Source: Flavobacterium zhairuonense (GTDB lineage: Bacteria; Bacteroidota; Bacteroidia; Flavobacteriales; Flavobacteriaceae). Taken from it: DNA of 64,000 nt. Position numbers and translations under genes: made by a program. The notes beneath the pieces were generated by a model, which ran no database searches, was not told where the DNA came from, and saw nothing but the letters and a program-made list of their open reading frames with translations. The stretch lies in NCBI RefSeq assembly GCF_004352915.1, contig NZ_SJSY01000075.1, forward strand, positions 434,001-498,000, in the 5' to 3' direction. Every line of letters begins with the position of its first letter. The first letter of the stretch is position 1. Below are positions 27,249 through 36,839 of the stretch, in pieces.

Positions 27249-27364
27249 CGTTCGTAACTATAGGTTATTTTCTGGTAAAAAACAGCTAAATAAAATTATT
27301 AGAACAGATGTTGCTAATTAAATGTTAATTATTATATTGCAGCACCTAAATTTATCACCTAAGA

Positions 27365-29056
27365 ATGAGTATGAAAGTAAACAAAATTGTAGTCTTGCAA
27401 TTAATGATGTCAATGGTATTGATGTTGGGCACGGCTAGTTGTAGCAAAAAATCGAGTTCCTCTCACGCTTCTCGAGCGACTGGGTGGGATGTAGATAGTC
27501 AAAATGGAACGGCTGCTAGAAATGCAGGAAAAAAACAACAGGCTGGTCCTGGTTTAGTTTTTGTTGAAGGAGGTACATTTACAATGGGTAAAGTACAAGA
27601 TGATGTTATGCACGATTGGAATAACACACCAACTCAACAACACGTTCAATCATTCTATATGGATGAAACCGAAGTTACGAATGGTATGTACTTAGAATAC
27701 CTTGAGTGGTTGAAAAAAGTTTTCCCTCCAACAGAAGAAAATTACAAAAACATTTACGAAGGCGCATCTCCTGATACATTAGTATGGAGAAATCGCTTAG
27801 GATATAACGAAACTATGACTAACAACTACTTGAGGCATCCTGCTTATGCTGAGTATCCTGTAGTTGGTGTTAACTGGATTCAGGCTGTTGAATTCAGTAA
27901 ATGGAGAACAGACCGTGTTAACGAAGCTGTTTTGGAAAAAGATGGATATATTAAAAAAGGTGCTAAAACCAACGATGTTACTGCTGAAACCTTGTTTAAT
28001 ACTGAGGCTTATTTAGCTTCTCCTTCAACGCAATATGGAGGTAGTGAAGAAATTGTATTAAAGAAAAATCCTAGCGGAAGAAGACCTAAAGCTGGTAAAG
28101 ACGGAGTAGTTCCAGAAGAGAAAAACGTATATGCACAACGTTCTTCAGGTGTTATTCTGCCTGAGTACAGACTTCCTACTGAAGCAGAATGGGAGTATGC
28201 AGCGGCAGCTGATGTTGGACAAAGAGAATACAATATTTATAAAGGTCAAAAGAAATATCCTTGGTCTGGAGATTACACTCGTTCTGCAAAACGTAAAAAC
28301 AGAGGTGATCAATTGGCTAACTTTAAGCAAGGAAATGGTGATTACGGCGGAATTGCTGGATGGTCTGATGACGGAGCTGATATTACTAACAAAGTAAAAA
28401 GTTATGCTCCAAATGATTTCGGATTATATGATATGGCTGGTAACGTTGCCGAATGGGTAGCCGATGTTTACAGACCTATTATTGATAACGAAGCGAACGA
28501 CTTCAACTACTTTAGAGGTAACCTTTATGCTAAAAACAAAATTGGCAAAGATGGTAAAATTGAAATCGTTTCAACTGCTAACATTAAATATGATACTTTA
28601 AGCAACGGTAAAATTATTGCAAGAAATCTTCCTGGTGAAATTGCACAAGTTCCAGTTGATGAGCAAGAGACATATTTAAGACAAAACTTCAGCACAAGCG
28701 ACAATATCAACTATAGAGATGGTGATAAACAATCTTCTAGATATTTTGACTTCGGAGATTCAGAGTCTGGACCAAAAGCTGATCAAGCGATGTACAACTC
28801 TCCTAAACACAATGTAACAACAGACAGTTTAGGAAAAATGATTAGAAAATATGACAGCTCTAGTAAACGTACTACTTTAATAGATGATAAAGTTAGAGTT
28901 TACAAAGGAGGTTCTTGGAGAGATAGAGCTTATTGGTTGGATCCAGCTCAAAGAAGATATTTCCCGCAAGATATGGCAACTGACTACATTGGTTTCAGAT
29001 GTGCAATGTCAAGAGTAGGATCTAAGTCTGAAAAAAGAAAATCACCAAGGAATTAA
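27365..29056 (+). CDS. gldJ: Gliding motility lipoprotein GldJ
   Basis: This 563-residue lipoprotein (cysteine 26 in GTASCSKK) is essential for gliding and type IX secretion in F. johnsoniae. Most of it is a formylglycine-generating-enzyme/sulfatase-modifying fold: FVEGGTFTMGKVQ, then MDETEVTNGMYLEYLEWL, then YDMAGNVAEWVAD, and WRDRAYW with FRCAMS near the end. In GldJ the fold is thought structural rather than catalytic. A start at the second Met (27371) is equally possible. porV-porU lies on the other side and murF follows. Confidence 0.96.
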   Translation: MSMKVNKIVVLQLMMSMVLMLGTASCSKKSSSSHASRATGWDVDSQNGTAARNAGKKQQAGPGLVFVEGGTFTMGKVQDDVMHDWNNTPTQQHVQSFYMDETEVTNGMYLEYLEWLKKVFPPTEENYKNIYEGASPDTLVWRNRLGYNETMTNNYLRHPAYAEYPVVGVNWIQAVEFSKWRTDRVNEAVLEKDGYIKKGAKTNDVTAETLFNTEAYLASPSTQYGGSEEIVLKKNPSGRRPKAGKDGVVPEEKNVYAQRSSGVILPEYRLPTEAEWEYAAAADVGQREYNIYKGQKKYPWSGDYTRSAKRKNRGDQLANFKQGNGDYGGIAGWSDDGADITNKVKSYAPNDFGLYDMAGNVAEWVADVYRPIIDNEANDFNYFRGNLYAKNKIGKDGKIEIVSTANIKYDTLSNGKIIARNLPGEIAQVPVDEQETYLRQNFSTSDNINYRDGDKQSSRYFDFGDSESGPKADQAMYNSPKHNVTTDSLGKMIRKYDSSSKRTTLIDDKVRVYKGGSWRDRAYWLDPAQRRYFPQDMATDYIGFRCAMSRVGSKSEKRKSPRN

Positions 29057-29076
29057 GATTTAGAAATTCCAATATA

Positions 29077-29130
29077 AAAAATTCCAAATTCCAAAAGCTG
29101 AATATTCAGTCTGGAATTTGGAATTTTTTT
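29077..29130 (+). terminator. Terminator of gldJ
   Basis: Perfect 17-base arms (aaaaattccaaattcca and complement) with an 18-base loop are followed by T residues. Confidence 0.88.
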
Positions 29131-29173
29131 ATTGTTTTTTTTCTACTTTTATCATCTATAAAAAATAATATAA

Positions 29174-30460
29174 ATGAATATTCAGGACATTCATAATCTG
29201 TTTTTACAATGTAAATCGCTTTCAATTGATACAAGAAAGATTGAAAAAGATTCTATGTTTTTTGCTATTAAAGGAGAGAATTTTGATGCCAATACTTTTG
29301 CTGAAGAAGCTTTGAAATTAGGGGCTTTGTTTGTTGTTATTGACAATGAGTCTTACTTTATAGACGAAAGGACTATTTTGGTTAAAAATAGTTTAGAAAC
29401 GCTTCAGGAATTGGCTAAATTTCATCGTAACTATTTGAAATTGCCTATTGTTGCTTTGACTGGAAGTAATGGGAAAACAACAACCAAAGAGCTTATCAAT
29501 GCAGTTTTGTCAAAAAAATATAGAACCAAGGCGACTATCGGGAATTTAAACAATCATATTGGTGTTCCATTGACTTTGTTGTCCTTTACGAAGGAAACTG
29601 AAATTGGAATTGTAGAAATGGGGGCAAACCATAAAAAGGAAATTGAGTTTTTATGTGAAATAGCGCAACCGGATTATGGATATATTACCAATTTTGGAAA
29701 AGCCCATTTAGAAGGATTTGGTGGTGTTGAAGGGGTAATTCAAGGGAAAAGCGAAATGTATCAATATCTTGCAAAAAATGATAAAGTTGCATTTGTAAAT
29801 CTTGAAGACCCAATTCAGATCGAAAAATCGGCTGGAATTAAATTGTTTACTTTTGGTTTGAATAATGAAAGTGCTGATGTAAATATCAGAAAGATCGAAG
29901 CGAATCCTTTTGTTGTAATTAATTATGAAAATTTCAATGTTGAATCGCATTTAATAGGCTTATATAATTCAAATAACATAAATGCGGCTGTTTCTATCGG
30001 TCATTATTTTAAAGTGAGCAATGAGGCTATAAAAGAAGCGATCGAGAATTATATTCCAGAGAATAACAGGTCTCAATTGTTGAAAAAAGGCACAAATCAA
30101 ATTATTCTTGATGCCTATAATGCAAATCCGAGCAGTATGGCTGTGGCAATTGCTAACTTTTTACAGTTAGATAGCCAGAATAAAATAATGATTTTGGGCG
30201 ATATGTTTGAATTGGGTGTCGAAAGTCCGCAAGAACATAAAATAATTGTTGACTCATTGTTGAATCAAAATAAATCTGAATGTTATTTGATTGGGAAATC
30301 ATTCTTTGAAAATAAAATTTCAAATGAGAAACTTCGTTTTTTTGAAACATTTGATGATTTTTCTAATCATTTAAAAACGCTTCATTTCGACAATAATACG
30401 ATTTTGATAAAAGGCTCCAGAGGAATGGCTTTAGAACGAACATTAGAATATATTTCATAA
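29174..30460 (+). CDS. murF: UDP-N-acetylmuramoyl-tripeptide--D-alanyl-D-alanine ligase
   Basis: This 428-residue cytosolic enzyme adds D-Ala-D-Ala to the peptidoglycan precursor. It has the Mur ligase N-domain, the ATP loop GSNGKTTT at residues 97-104, the NNHIGVPLTLL substrate motif, and the C-domain with LDAYNANPSSM and GDMFELG. Length and motif order are normal for MurF. It is 45 bases past the gldJ terminator and ends at a strong bidirectional terminator. Confidence 0.96.
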   Translation: MNIQDIHNLFLQCKSLSIDTRKIEKDSMFFAIKGENFDANTFAEEALKLGALFVVIDNESYFIDERTILVKNSLETLQELAKFHRNYLKLPIVALTGSNGKTTTKELINAVLSKKYRTKATIGNLNNHIGVPLTLLSFTKETEIGIVEMGANHKKEIEFLCEIAQPDYGYITNFGKAHLEGFGGVEGVIQGKSEMYQYLAKNDKVAFVNLEDPIQIEKSAGIKLFTFGLNNESADVNIRKIEANPFVVINYENFNVESHLIGLYNSNNINAAVSIGHYFKVSNEAIKEAIENYIPENNRSQLLKKGTNQIILDAYNANPSSMAVAIANFLQLDSQNKIMILGDMFELGVESPQEHKIIVDSLLNQNKSECYLIGKSFFENKISNEKLRFFETFDDFSNHLKTLHFDNNTILIKGSRGMALERTLEYIS

Positions 30461-30461
30461 T

Positions 30462-30495
30462 AAAAGAGCCATCAGCCGCGGCTGATGGCTCTTTT
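30462..30495. terminator. Bidirectional terminator between murF and the PUL sensor
   Basis: A perfect 34-base palindrome (arm aaaagagccatcagccg) with A and T runs at its ends serves both convergent genes. Confidence 0.95.
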
Positions 30496-30499
30496 GTTT

Positions 30500-33370
30500 T
30501 TAGATACTCATCAAAAAACCAATTAGATTTTCTTTTTTATTCAGACCAAGTTTTTTTCTTAGGCGATATCTGGCCAACTCAACTCCTCCGGTCGAAATGT
30601 TCATGATTTCGGCTATTTCTTTAGTTGACATATTCATCAATAAATAAGTTGATAAATCGAGTTCTCGTGGAGATATTGTTGGGTATTTTTCCTTTAATCT
30701 TTTCAAAAACTCAAAATGAACGTTTTTGATGTGTTTTTCTAGATCTTTCCAGCTTTTATCTGTATTTACTTCCTTTACAATGCTTTTGTTGAGTTTGCTT
30801 ACTTGAAATTTCGTAGAATCATCAAGTGCTTCAATGTCAATTTCTTTTAATTTATGGATAATTCCGTTCAAGATCTTGTTTTTCTTTACAACTTGAAGCG
30901 AATTGTTTACAAGCTCTTTATCTTTTGCTAAAATTTTAATTTGAAGTTTGTCATTTTTCAGTTTTTCAATCTCTTTTTCAAGATCATATTGTTCCTGTCT
31001 GATTTTCGATTCTTTTTCGAGATATAACCTTCGTTGTTCAATTGTTTCGTAATATTTATTCTTCCTGATTTTCATTTTTATTCGATCAGAAATCACATAA
31101 ATTGCAATTATGATTAAAATGAAATAAATCATTAGCGCCAAGAAATGTCGATACCAAGGCGGAGAAACTGTAAATGAAATGGTTGATGGCTCCGACTGGA
31201 TCCCATAACTGTTTCGGACTTTTACTTTCATCACATATTCGCCCTCACGAAGGTTTGTGTATTCTTTTATAGAAATAGTTGACCAGTTGCTCCATTTGTC
31301 GTCAAAAGGCTCTAATTGGTATGAAAACTCCACGTTTTCAAGATTTTCATACGTTGGTGACGAAAAAGTAAAACGCACATGATTTGATGAATATGGAATG
31401 CGAATGTTTTCGATTTTATTTTGGTTGTTTCCTAAAATAATAGTGTCGCCAGGAAATGAAAAACTTCTAATAAATGCCTTTGGCTTAGTAACAAAATTAT
31501 TCAGTAAATCGGGGTTGTAATGTGCTAATCCATCTGTTAATCCGATAAAAATATTTTTTGGGTCGATCGTGTTTACGGATAGGTAATTGCTAACCAAATT
31601 TCCTGTCAAATTTGAAAAAGGAGCGACAATATTAGTGTAGTAATTGTTTGTCTTCATTAATACGCCTATGGATTCATCAAAAGCATACCATAAATTAGAT
31701 TGTGAATCCTCGGTTAAACTGTTTATTACTGGAATGTTTTTGAACAGTTTTGACAGGTTTTTGTCTTCATAAAATAAATCCTGCTCTTTGGAATATTTGT
31801 AGAAATGATTGTTTGTCTGAAAGTACAATTGATTGTCAATTTTTTGAATACTTCCAATGTTTTTATATTGATTGGTTAGTTGATCAATTTTTTTGATGGA
31901 TGAAAATCGAGTTAAATCGTTGTTTAGTGCCATTCTATAAATAGATTCATCTTTTTTAAGCCATAAATAAGAGTCATCAAGCTCAAAATTGTTTGATGAT
32001 TTATCAAATCCGATAACTTGGTTTTTGTAAACTAATCCGTTCGCGGTGCTTTCAAAAACGGCAAAACCTTCATAATTAGAGCCAATTAAAAATCCGGGAT
32101 GATTTGGGATTTTTTTAAATCCGAAATATCCTTTAGAGTCAATGATATTGGTTACTGCGCCGCCTTTAATAACTAATGCTCCGCGGTTATTGGAGCAAAT
32201 CAATTGGTTGTCTATAACTTGAACATTCCAGGATTGTGCTGTAGTTCCTTGAACAAGCTTGAAAGTATCTTCTTTAAAGCTGTTATTCCATGCGTGATAA
32301 AATACACCTTGGTTTGTTGCTACATATAAATTCCCTTGATAAATAACTGATGCATAAACGGTACTGATATCGTAGCTGAAACCAAAGTACGTAAATGGAG
32401 AGCCTTCATTTACAAATGCGATACCATTATCTAGGCCTAGCCAGAGATTGTTTTTGTTGTCAATAAATGAGGTAAGAACCGTATTGTTTTGCAAGCCTTT
32501 TTTACGATTCAAATGCTGAATTATTTTGCCGTTATAATCGCAAATGACAATTCCGTCTAATACCGAATTTAATACTATAAAATTGTGGTTTATTGTTACG
32601 CCTCCAAGAGAGTTGTTTTGTTTGACAAAATTGTTGGCTTCAGTATTCCATGGTTTCACAATATTATTCTCATATACAAATAAGCCTTTTTCTAGGGTTA
32701 TTATTAAGGTTTTGTCTTTTGACAAATTGTACATTCCCCAAATCTCTGTATTGTTTAGGCTTGTAGTGTTTGGCAAGGAATAAAGTTTTCCGTTTTTGTA
32801 CTCCAAAATCCCTTTTTCTATGTCTTGGAAATAAAGTTTGTTATTAACGACAAAAGAAAATTGAAATCGTTTAGGAGCTGGCAATATAGTAAGCTTATTG
32901 TCTTTTAAAATGTAGGCTCTTGCAAATGACTGAAAAATTGTTTGTTTCTCGAAAGTGTGGATTTTCCAGATGAAGTCTATTATCTTAATTTTATTACGAT
33001 CGACTTTTTTAGATAATGATGTGTATTGAAGTTTTCCTTTTTCATTTGGTTTGAAATAGCCAAATTCGTTATAACCGCCTACAAATACTCTTCCGTCAGC
33101 GGCAATCTTTAAACATCTTACAGATGTTAAATTGGGAAGCGGATATTTTCTCCAAGATGATCCGTCAAACTGTAAAAGGCCATTGTTGTTGGCGAAATAT
33201 AGATTTCCGTTTTTATCTTGGTCAATACTCCAGTTTTGCGTTCCTCCTTTATATTCATTTCGTTTGTAATTTCTTACATCTGGAAGCCCAATGTTTTTAA
33301 CTTGTGCAAAAATATTAATTGATAATAATGTAAAAAAAGTAATAATAAAATATGATTTTGTCAATTTCAT
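30500..33370 (-). CDS. Membrane-tethered LuxR-type regulator with triple-tyrosine sensor
   Basis: This 956-residue protein has a signal peptide (cleaved near residue 22) and a long periplasmic part of propeller repeats (residues ~25-640; YFANNNGLLQFDGSSW, NLWLGLDNGIAF). A Y_Y_Y domain follows at ~650-740, one membrane helix at 744-762, a charged coiled coil at ~765-850 and a C-terminal LuxR helix-turn-helix (898-956; STKEIAEIMNISTGGVELAR). There is no kinase or receiver domain, so sensing and DNA binding are in one chain. It is divergent from susC and very probably controls the PUL in response to a glucan fragment. This design resembles the hybrid two-component sensors of other PULs, with phosphorelay parts missing. 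Confidence 0.9.
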   Translation of the reverse strand: MKLTKSYFIITFFTLLSINIFAQVKNIGLPDVRNYKRNEYKGGTQNWSIDQDKNGNLYFANNNGLLQFDGSSWRKYPLPNLTSVRCLKIAADGRVFVGGYNEFGYFKPNEKGKLQYTSLSKKVDRNKIKIIDFIWKIHTFEKQTIFQSFARAYILKDNKLTILPAPKRFQFSFVVNNKLYFQDIEKGILEYKNGKLYSLPNTTSLNNTEIWGMYNLSKDKTLIITLEKGLFVYENNIVKPWNTEANNFVKQNNSLGGVTINHNFIVLNSVLDGIVICDYNGKIIQHLNRKKGLQNNTVLTSFIDNKNNLWLGLDNGIAFVNEGSPFTYFGFSYDISTVYASVIYQGNLYVATNQGVFYHAWNNSFKEDTFKLVQGTTAQSWNVQVIDNQLICSNNRGALVIKGGAVTNIIDSKGYFGFKKIPNHPGFLIGSNYEGFAVFESTANGLVYKNQVIGFDKSSNNFELDDSYLWLKKDESIYRMALNNDLTRFSSIKKIDQLTNQYKNIGSIQKIDNQLYFQTNNHFYKYSKEQDLFYEDKNLSKLFKNIPVINSLTEDSQSNLWYAFDESIGVLMKTNNYYTNIVAPFSNLTGNLVSNYLSVNTIDPKNIFIGLTDGLAHYNPDLLNNFVTKPKAFIRSFSFPGDTIILGNNQNKIENIRIPYSSNHVRFTFSSPTYENLENVEFSYQLEPFDDKWSNWSTISIKEYTNLREGEYVMKVKVRNSYGIQSEPSTISFTVSPPWYRHFLALMIYFILIIIAIYVISDRIKMKIRKNKYYETIEQRRLYLEKESKIRQEQYDLEKEIEKLKNDKLQIKILAKDKELVNNSLQVVKKNKILNGIIHKLKEIDIEALDDSTKFQVSKLNKSIVKEVNTDKSWKDLEKHIKNVHFEFLKRLKEKYPTISPRELDLSTYLLMNMSTKEIAEIMNISTGGVELARYRLRKKLGLNKKENLIGFLMSI

Positions 33371-33585
33371 AAATTTTTCGGCTTTTTTGAGTGTTGGCGT
33401 CTTAATTGTCTTGTTTGTAGTGTTTTACAATAGTTTTTTCTCTACTATTTCGTTGTAGAAACACATTTTATTGATAAAAATAAGGAATCTTATACAACTG
33501 TAGTGTTTATTTTTATAATTAACATTTCGATAACATCTTAATTTTAATTTTTAATTATTTGTAAATCAAATATTTGAAAAAAAAA

Positions 33586-33636
33586 TGATGTGTTTTTGTA
33601 ATGTATAAAAATTTGTTTTGATGTGTTTTTGTAGTG
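33586..33636 (+). promoter_or_regulatory. Paired 18-base direct repeats, probable activator sites for susC
   Basis: tgatgtgtttttgta(a/g)tg occurs at 33586-33603 and 33619-33636, 17 of 18 bases identical and 33 bases apart, close to three helix turns. The second copy ends 11 bases before the proposed -33 element. The inner word tgtagtg also occurs at 33417 and 33499, nearer the regulator gene. They lie in the 345-base gap between the regulator and susC, which otherwise holds only AT-rich sequence. Confidence 0.5.
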
Positions 33637-33647
33637 AAATTTACTTG

Positions 33648-33676
33648 TTGATAGTAAAAAAATAACATTATTATTG
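33648..33676 (+). promoter_or_regulatory. Candidate promoter of susC
   Basis: TTG at 33648, 18 bases, then TATTATTG at 33669-33676 is one base off TAnnTTTG, with near-consensus spacing. It lies 40 bases before the susC start. A weak box fits a promoter that needs an activator. Confidence 0.45.
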
Positions 33677-33715
33677 CATCAAATTACTAATTAATTAACC
33701 AAAATTTTTAGAAAA

Positions 33716-36700
33716 ATGAAATTAACAAAATTACTTGTTTTTTGTATTTCATCTCTGTTATTCTCGGTTATAGCTGTGGCTCAGGATGTCACAGTAAACG
33801 GAATAATAAACGATGAAAATGGGATGCCAGTTCCTGGTGCAACTGTTGTATTAAAAGGTACAAAAAAGTCTACTGCATCAGACTTCGATGGGAAATTCCA
33901 AATTCAAGCGCCTTCAAATGGTGTTTTGACAGTTACTTTTATTGGATACAGCACAGTTAGTGAAGCTGTAAATGGAAGAACAAAAATTACATTTCAATTA
34001 AAACCAGAATCACAATCATTAAATGAGGTTGTGGTTGTTGGATACGGTACTCAAAAGAAATCAGTAGTTACTGGAGCTATTTCTAGTGTTAAGGCTGCCG
34101 ATTTAGAGAAAGTTCCAAACGGTCGCGTTGAGCAGTCTTTACAAGGTAGGGTAGCAGGGGTTTCTGTTGCATCTACTTCTGGACAGCCTGGTTCAGCTTC
34201 GAAAGTACGTGTGAGAGGGGTTACTACGTTTAGTGAAGCAGGAAATGATCCTTTATGGGTTGTTGACGGTATTGCGTTAGATGCTGGTGCAATTGGTTTT
34301 ATTAATCAAAGTGACATCGAGTCTATCGAGGTTCTTAAAGATGCTGCTTCGGCTGCTATTTATGGTACTCGTGCTGCAACTGGGGTTATCTTAGTTACTA
34401 CTAAAAAAGGTAAATCAGGTAAAATCTCTGTAAACTATAATGGATTTGCAGGAGTATCTGCACCAGCTAAAGTATTAAACATGCTTAATGCTACTCAATA
34501 CGGTGCAATTATGAATGAAAAATCTTTAGCAGATGGAGGGCCAATTAAATATGCTGATCCAACAGCTTTAGGAAAAGGAACTGATTGGCAAGATGCAATT
34601 TTCAATCATTCAGCTTTGAGATATACTCACGAATTAAGTTTTAGTGGTGGTGGTGAAAAATCTACTTTTTATGCTTCTTTCGGAATTCAAGATCAAGATG
34701 GTATTGTAGCGACAGAAATTTCAAACTATACTAAAAAGAATTTCCGTTTAAACTCAACACACAAAATTTCTGAGTATTTTACTTTTGGACAAACTTTTGG
34801 ATATACACACCAAAAATCAAAAGGAATCGGAAATACAAATAGTGAGTTTGGAGGACCTTTAAGCTCTGCTATCAACTTAGATCCAATAACTCCATTAGTT
34901 GAAACAGATCCTACTAAAAATACTGTAGGTTTTTATGCAAATCCAAACGTTATTAGAGATGCAAACGGAAATCCTTATGGAATTTCTACTTTAGTACAAC
35001 AAGAGATGAGCAACCCGTTAGCTTATACGCAAACAAGATTAGGTGGTTACAGCTGGTCTGATGATTTTGTTGGTAATGCTTATTTAGAGGCTAACATTAC
35101 AAGCCACTTAAAATTAAGAACTACTCTTGGAGGTAAATTAGCTTACTGGGGAAGTGAAGGATTTACACCAGTTTTCTTCTTGAATCCTAATATTAAAGCG
35201 GATAGAAACAACTACAACCAAAATAATGAAAAATCATTTGCTTGGACTCTTGAGAACACTTTAGCTTATGCTAACAAATTTGGAGATCATAATGTTAGTG
35301 TTTTAGCTGGACAAGGTGCTTATGTAGAGAATATTGGTAGTGCAGTTAACACTACAATGTTTGGACTTCCAATTACTAGCTATAAAGATGCTTCTTGGAA
35401 TTTCAATGTTCCTGCTACTGATAGATCAACATCTACAAGTGACAAAACTGAGCACAAATTGGCTTCATTGTTCTTACGTGCAAACTATGATTACATGGAG
35501 AAATATCTTTTCACAGGAATTGTTCGTCGTGATGGATCTACTCGTTTTGGTGAGAATAAAAAATGGGGTGTTTTCCCTTCATTCTCTTTAGGATGGGTTG
35601 TTTCAAAAGAAGGATTCTGGAAAGAAAACAATGTAGTAAATACTTTAAAAGTACGTGGAGGTTACGGAGTTGTTGGTAACGATAATATCGCTAATTTCAA
35701 ATATAGAGCTCTAGTTGTTGGAGGATATAATTATGCAGTTGGAACTTCTGGAGATATTACAACTGGATATGGTAACTCAACTTTACCAAACCCTGATTTA
35801 GGATGGGAAGAAACATCTCAAACTACAGTAGGTATCGATGCAAAATTGTTTAATGACTTTACATTAACTGCTGATTACTACAAAAAATCTACTAAAGGAA
35901 TTTTGAGAGATGTTGTTATTCCTGGATATGTTGGAGTAGTTACTGCGCCATCTGCAAACGTTGCAGATATGGATAACAGTGGTTTTGAGATTGAATTAGG
36001 TTACAAGAAAAGACTTGGTGAATTTAACTTAGGAGTTAACGGTAACGTTGCTTACTTGAAAAACGAAATCACTTATGTAGGTTCATCTACAAATTATATT
36101 GTTGGAGATGCTTCATTCCAATCTATGGGACCTGTTACAAGAACTCAAGTTGGTCACTCATTCAATGAGTTTTATGGTTACAAAACTGCAGGAATTTTCC
36201 AAAATGAAGCAGAAGTAGCAGCATATAAAAATGCAGCTGGAGGATTAATTCAGCCAAATGCTAAACCTGGAGATTTCCGTTGGGTAGATACAAATGGCGA
36301 TGGTGCTATTTCTGATGATGACAAGCAATTTTTAGGAACAAACTTGCCTAAATATACTTTCGGTCTTACTTTAAATTTAGATTACAAAAACTTTGATTTC
36401 ATGGCATTTGCTCAAGGAACTGCAGGAAGTAAAATTTTCCAAGGTTTAAGAAGGCTTGATATCTTGAATGCAAACTATCAAACAAAAGCTTTAGAGCGTT
36501 GGGTTGGTGAAGGTACTTCAGATGATTACCCAAGATTGAGTAATAACGATCCAAATAAAAACTTCACTAACATGTCTGATTTTTATTTAGAAAATGGTAA
36601 TTACTTACGTTTAAAAATTGTTCAGCTTGGTTACACAATGCCAGTTAATTTATCATCTAAAATTGGAGCTGACAAAATCCGTTTTTACCTAACAGGAGAA

Positions 36701-36826
36701 AACTTAATCACATTTACAAAATATACTGGATATGATCCGGAAATTGGTGGTCAAGTTTATGGTGTAGATAAAGGAGTTTATCCACAAGCAAGATCTATTT
36801 TGTTTGGAGCAAACTTTCAATTTTAA
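33716..36826 (+). CDS. susC: SusC/RagA-family TonB-dependent transporter
   Basis: This 1036-residue outer-membrane protein imports glycan fragments with TonB energy. It has a signal peptide (to about residue 22), a carboxypeptidase-D-like beta-sandwich (~25-105; VNGIINDENGMPVPGATV), the SusC-specific stretch SLNEVVVVGYGTQKKSVVTG, a plug domain (VRGVTTF...PLWVVDGI), and a long barrel that ends in FGANFQF with the terminal aromatic residue. susD follows after 13 bases. The genes around it point to a beta-glucan oligosaccharide as the substrate. Confidence 0.95.
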   Translation: MKLTKLLVFCISSLLFSVIAVAQDVTVNGIINDENGMPVPGATVVLKGTKKSTASDFDGKFQIQAPSNGVLTVTFIGYSTVSEAVNGRTKITFQLKPESQSLNEVVVVGYGTQKKSVVTGAISSVKAADLEKVPNGRVEQSLQGRVAGVSVASTSGQPGSASKVRVRGVTTFSEAGNDPLWVVDGIALDAGAIGFINQSDIESIEVLKDAASAAIYGTRAATGVILVTTKKGKSGKISVNYNGFAGVSAPAKVLNMLNATQYGAIMNEKSLADGGPIKYADPTALGKGTDWQDAIFNHSALRYTHELSFSGGGEKSTFYASFGIQDQDGIVATEISNYTKKNFRLNSTHKISEYFTFGQTFGYTHQKSKGIGNTNSEFGGPLSSAINLDPITPLVETDPTKNTVGFYANPNVIRDANGNPYGISTLVQQEMSNPLAYTQTRLGGYSWSDDFVGNAYLEANITSHLKLRTTLGGKLAYWGSEGFTPVFFLNPNIKADRNNYNQNNEKSFAWTLENTLAYANKFGDHNVSVLAGQGAYVENIGSAVNTTMFGLPITSYKDASWNFNVPATDRSTSTSDKTEHKLASLFLRANYDYMEKYLFTGIVRRDGSTRFGENKKWGVFPSFSLGWVVSKEGFWKENNVVNTLKVRGGYGVVGNDNIANFKYRALVVGGYNYAVGTSGDITTGYGNSTLPNPDLGWEETSQTTVGIDAKLFNDFTLTADYYKKSTKGILRDVVIPGYVGVVTAPSANVADMDNSGFEIELGYKKRLGEFNLGVNGNVAYLKNEITYVGSSTNYIVGDASFQSMGPVTRTQVGHSFNEFYGYKTAGIFQNEAEVAAYKNAAGGLIQPNAKPGDFRWVDTNGDGAISDDDKQFLGTNLPKYTFGLTLNLDYKNFDFMAFAQGTAGSKIFQGLRRLDILNANYQTKALERWVGEGTSDDYPRLSNNDPNKNFTNMSDFYLENGNYLRLKIVQLGYTMPVNLSSKIGADKIRFYLTGENLITFTKYTGYDPEIGGQVYGVDKGVYPQARSILFGANFQF

Positions 36827-36839
36827 AAATTAAAGAATT

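Noticed and set aside
30500..33370. Hybrid two-component system
   Set aside because: I see no histidine kinase H-box, ATP-binding domain or receiver between the membrane helix and the LuxR domain.
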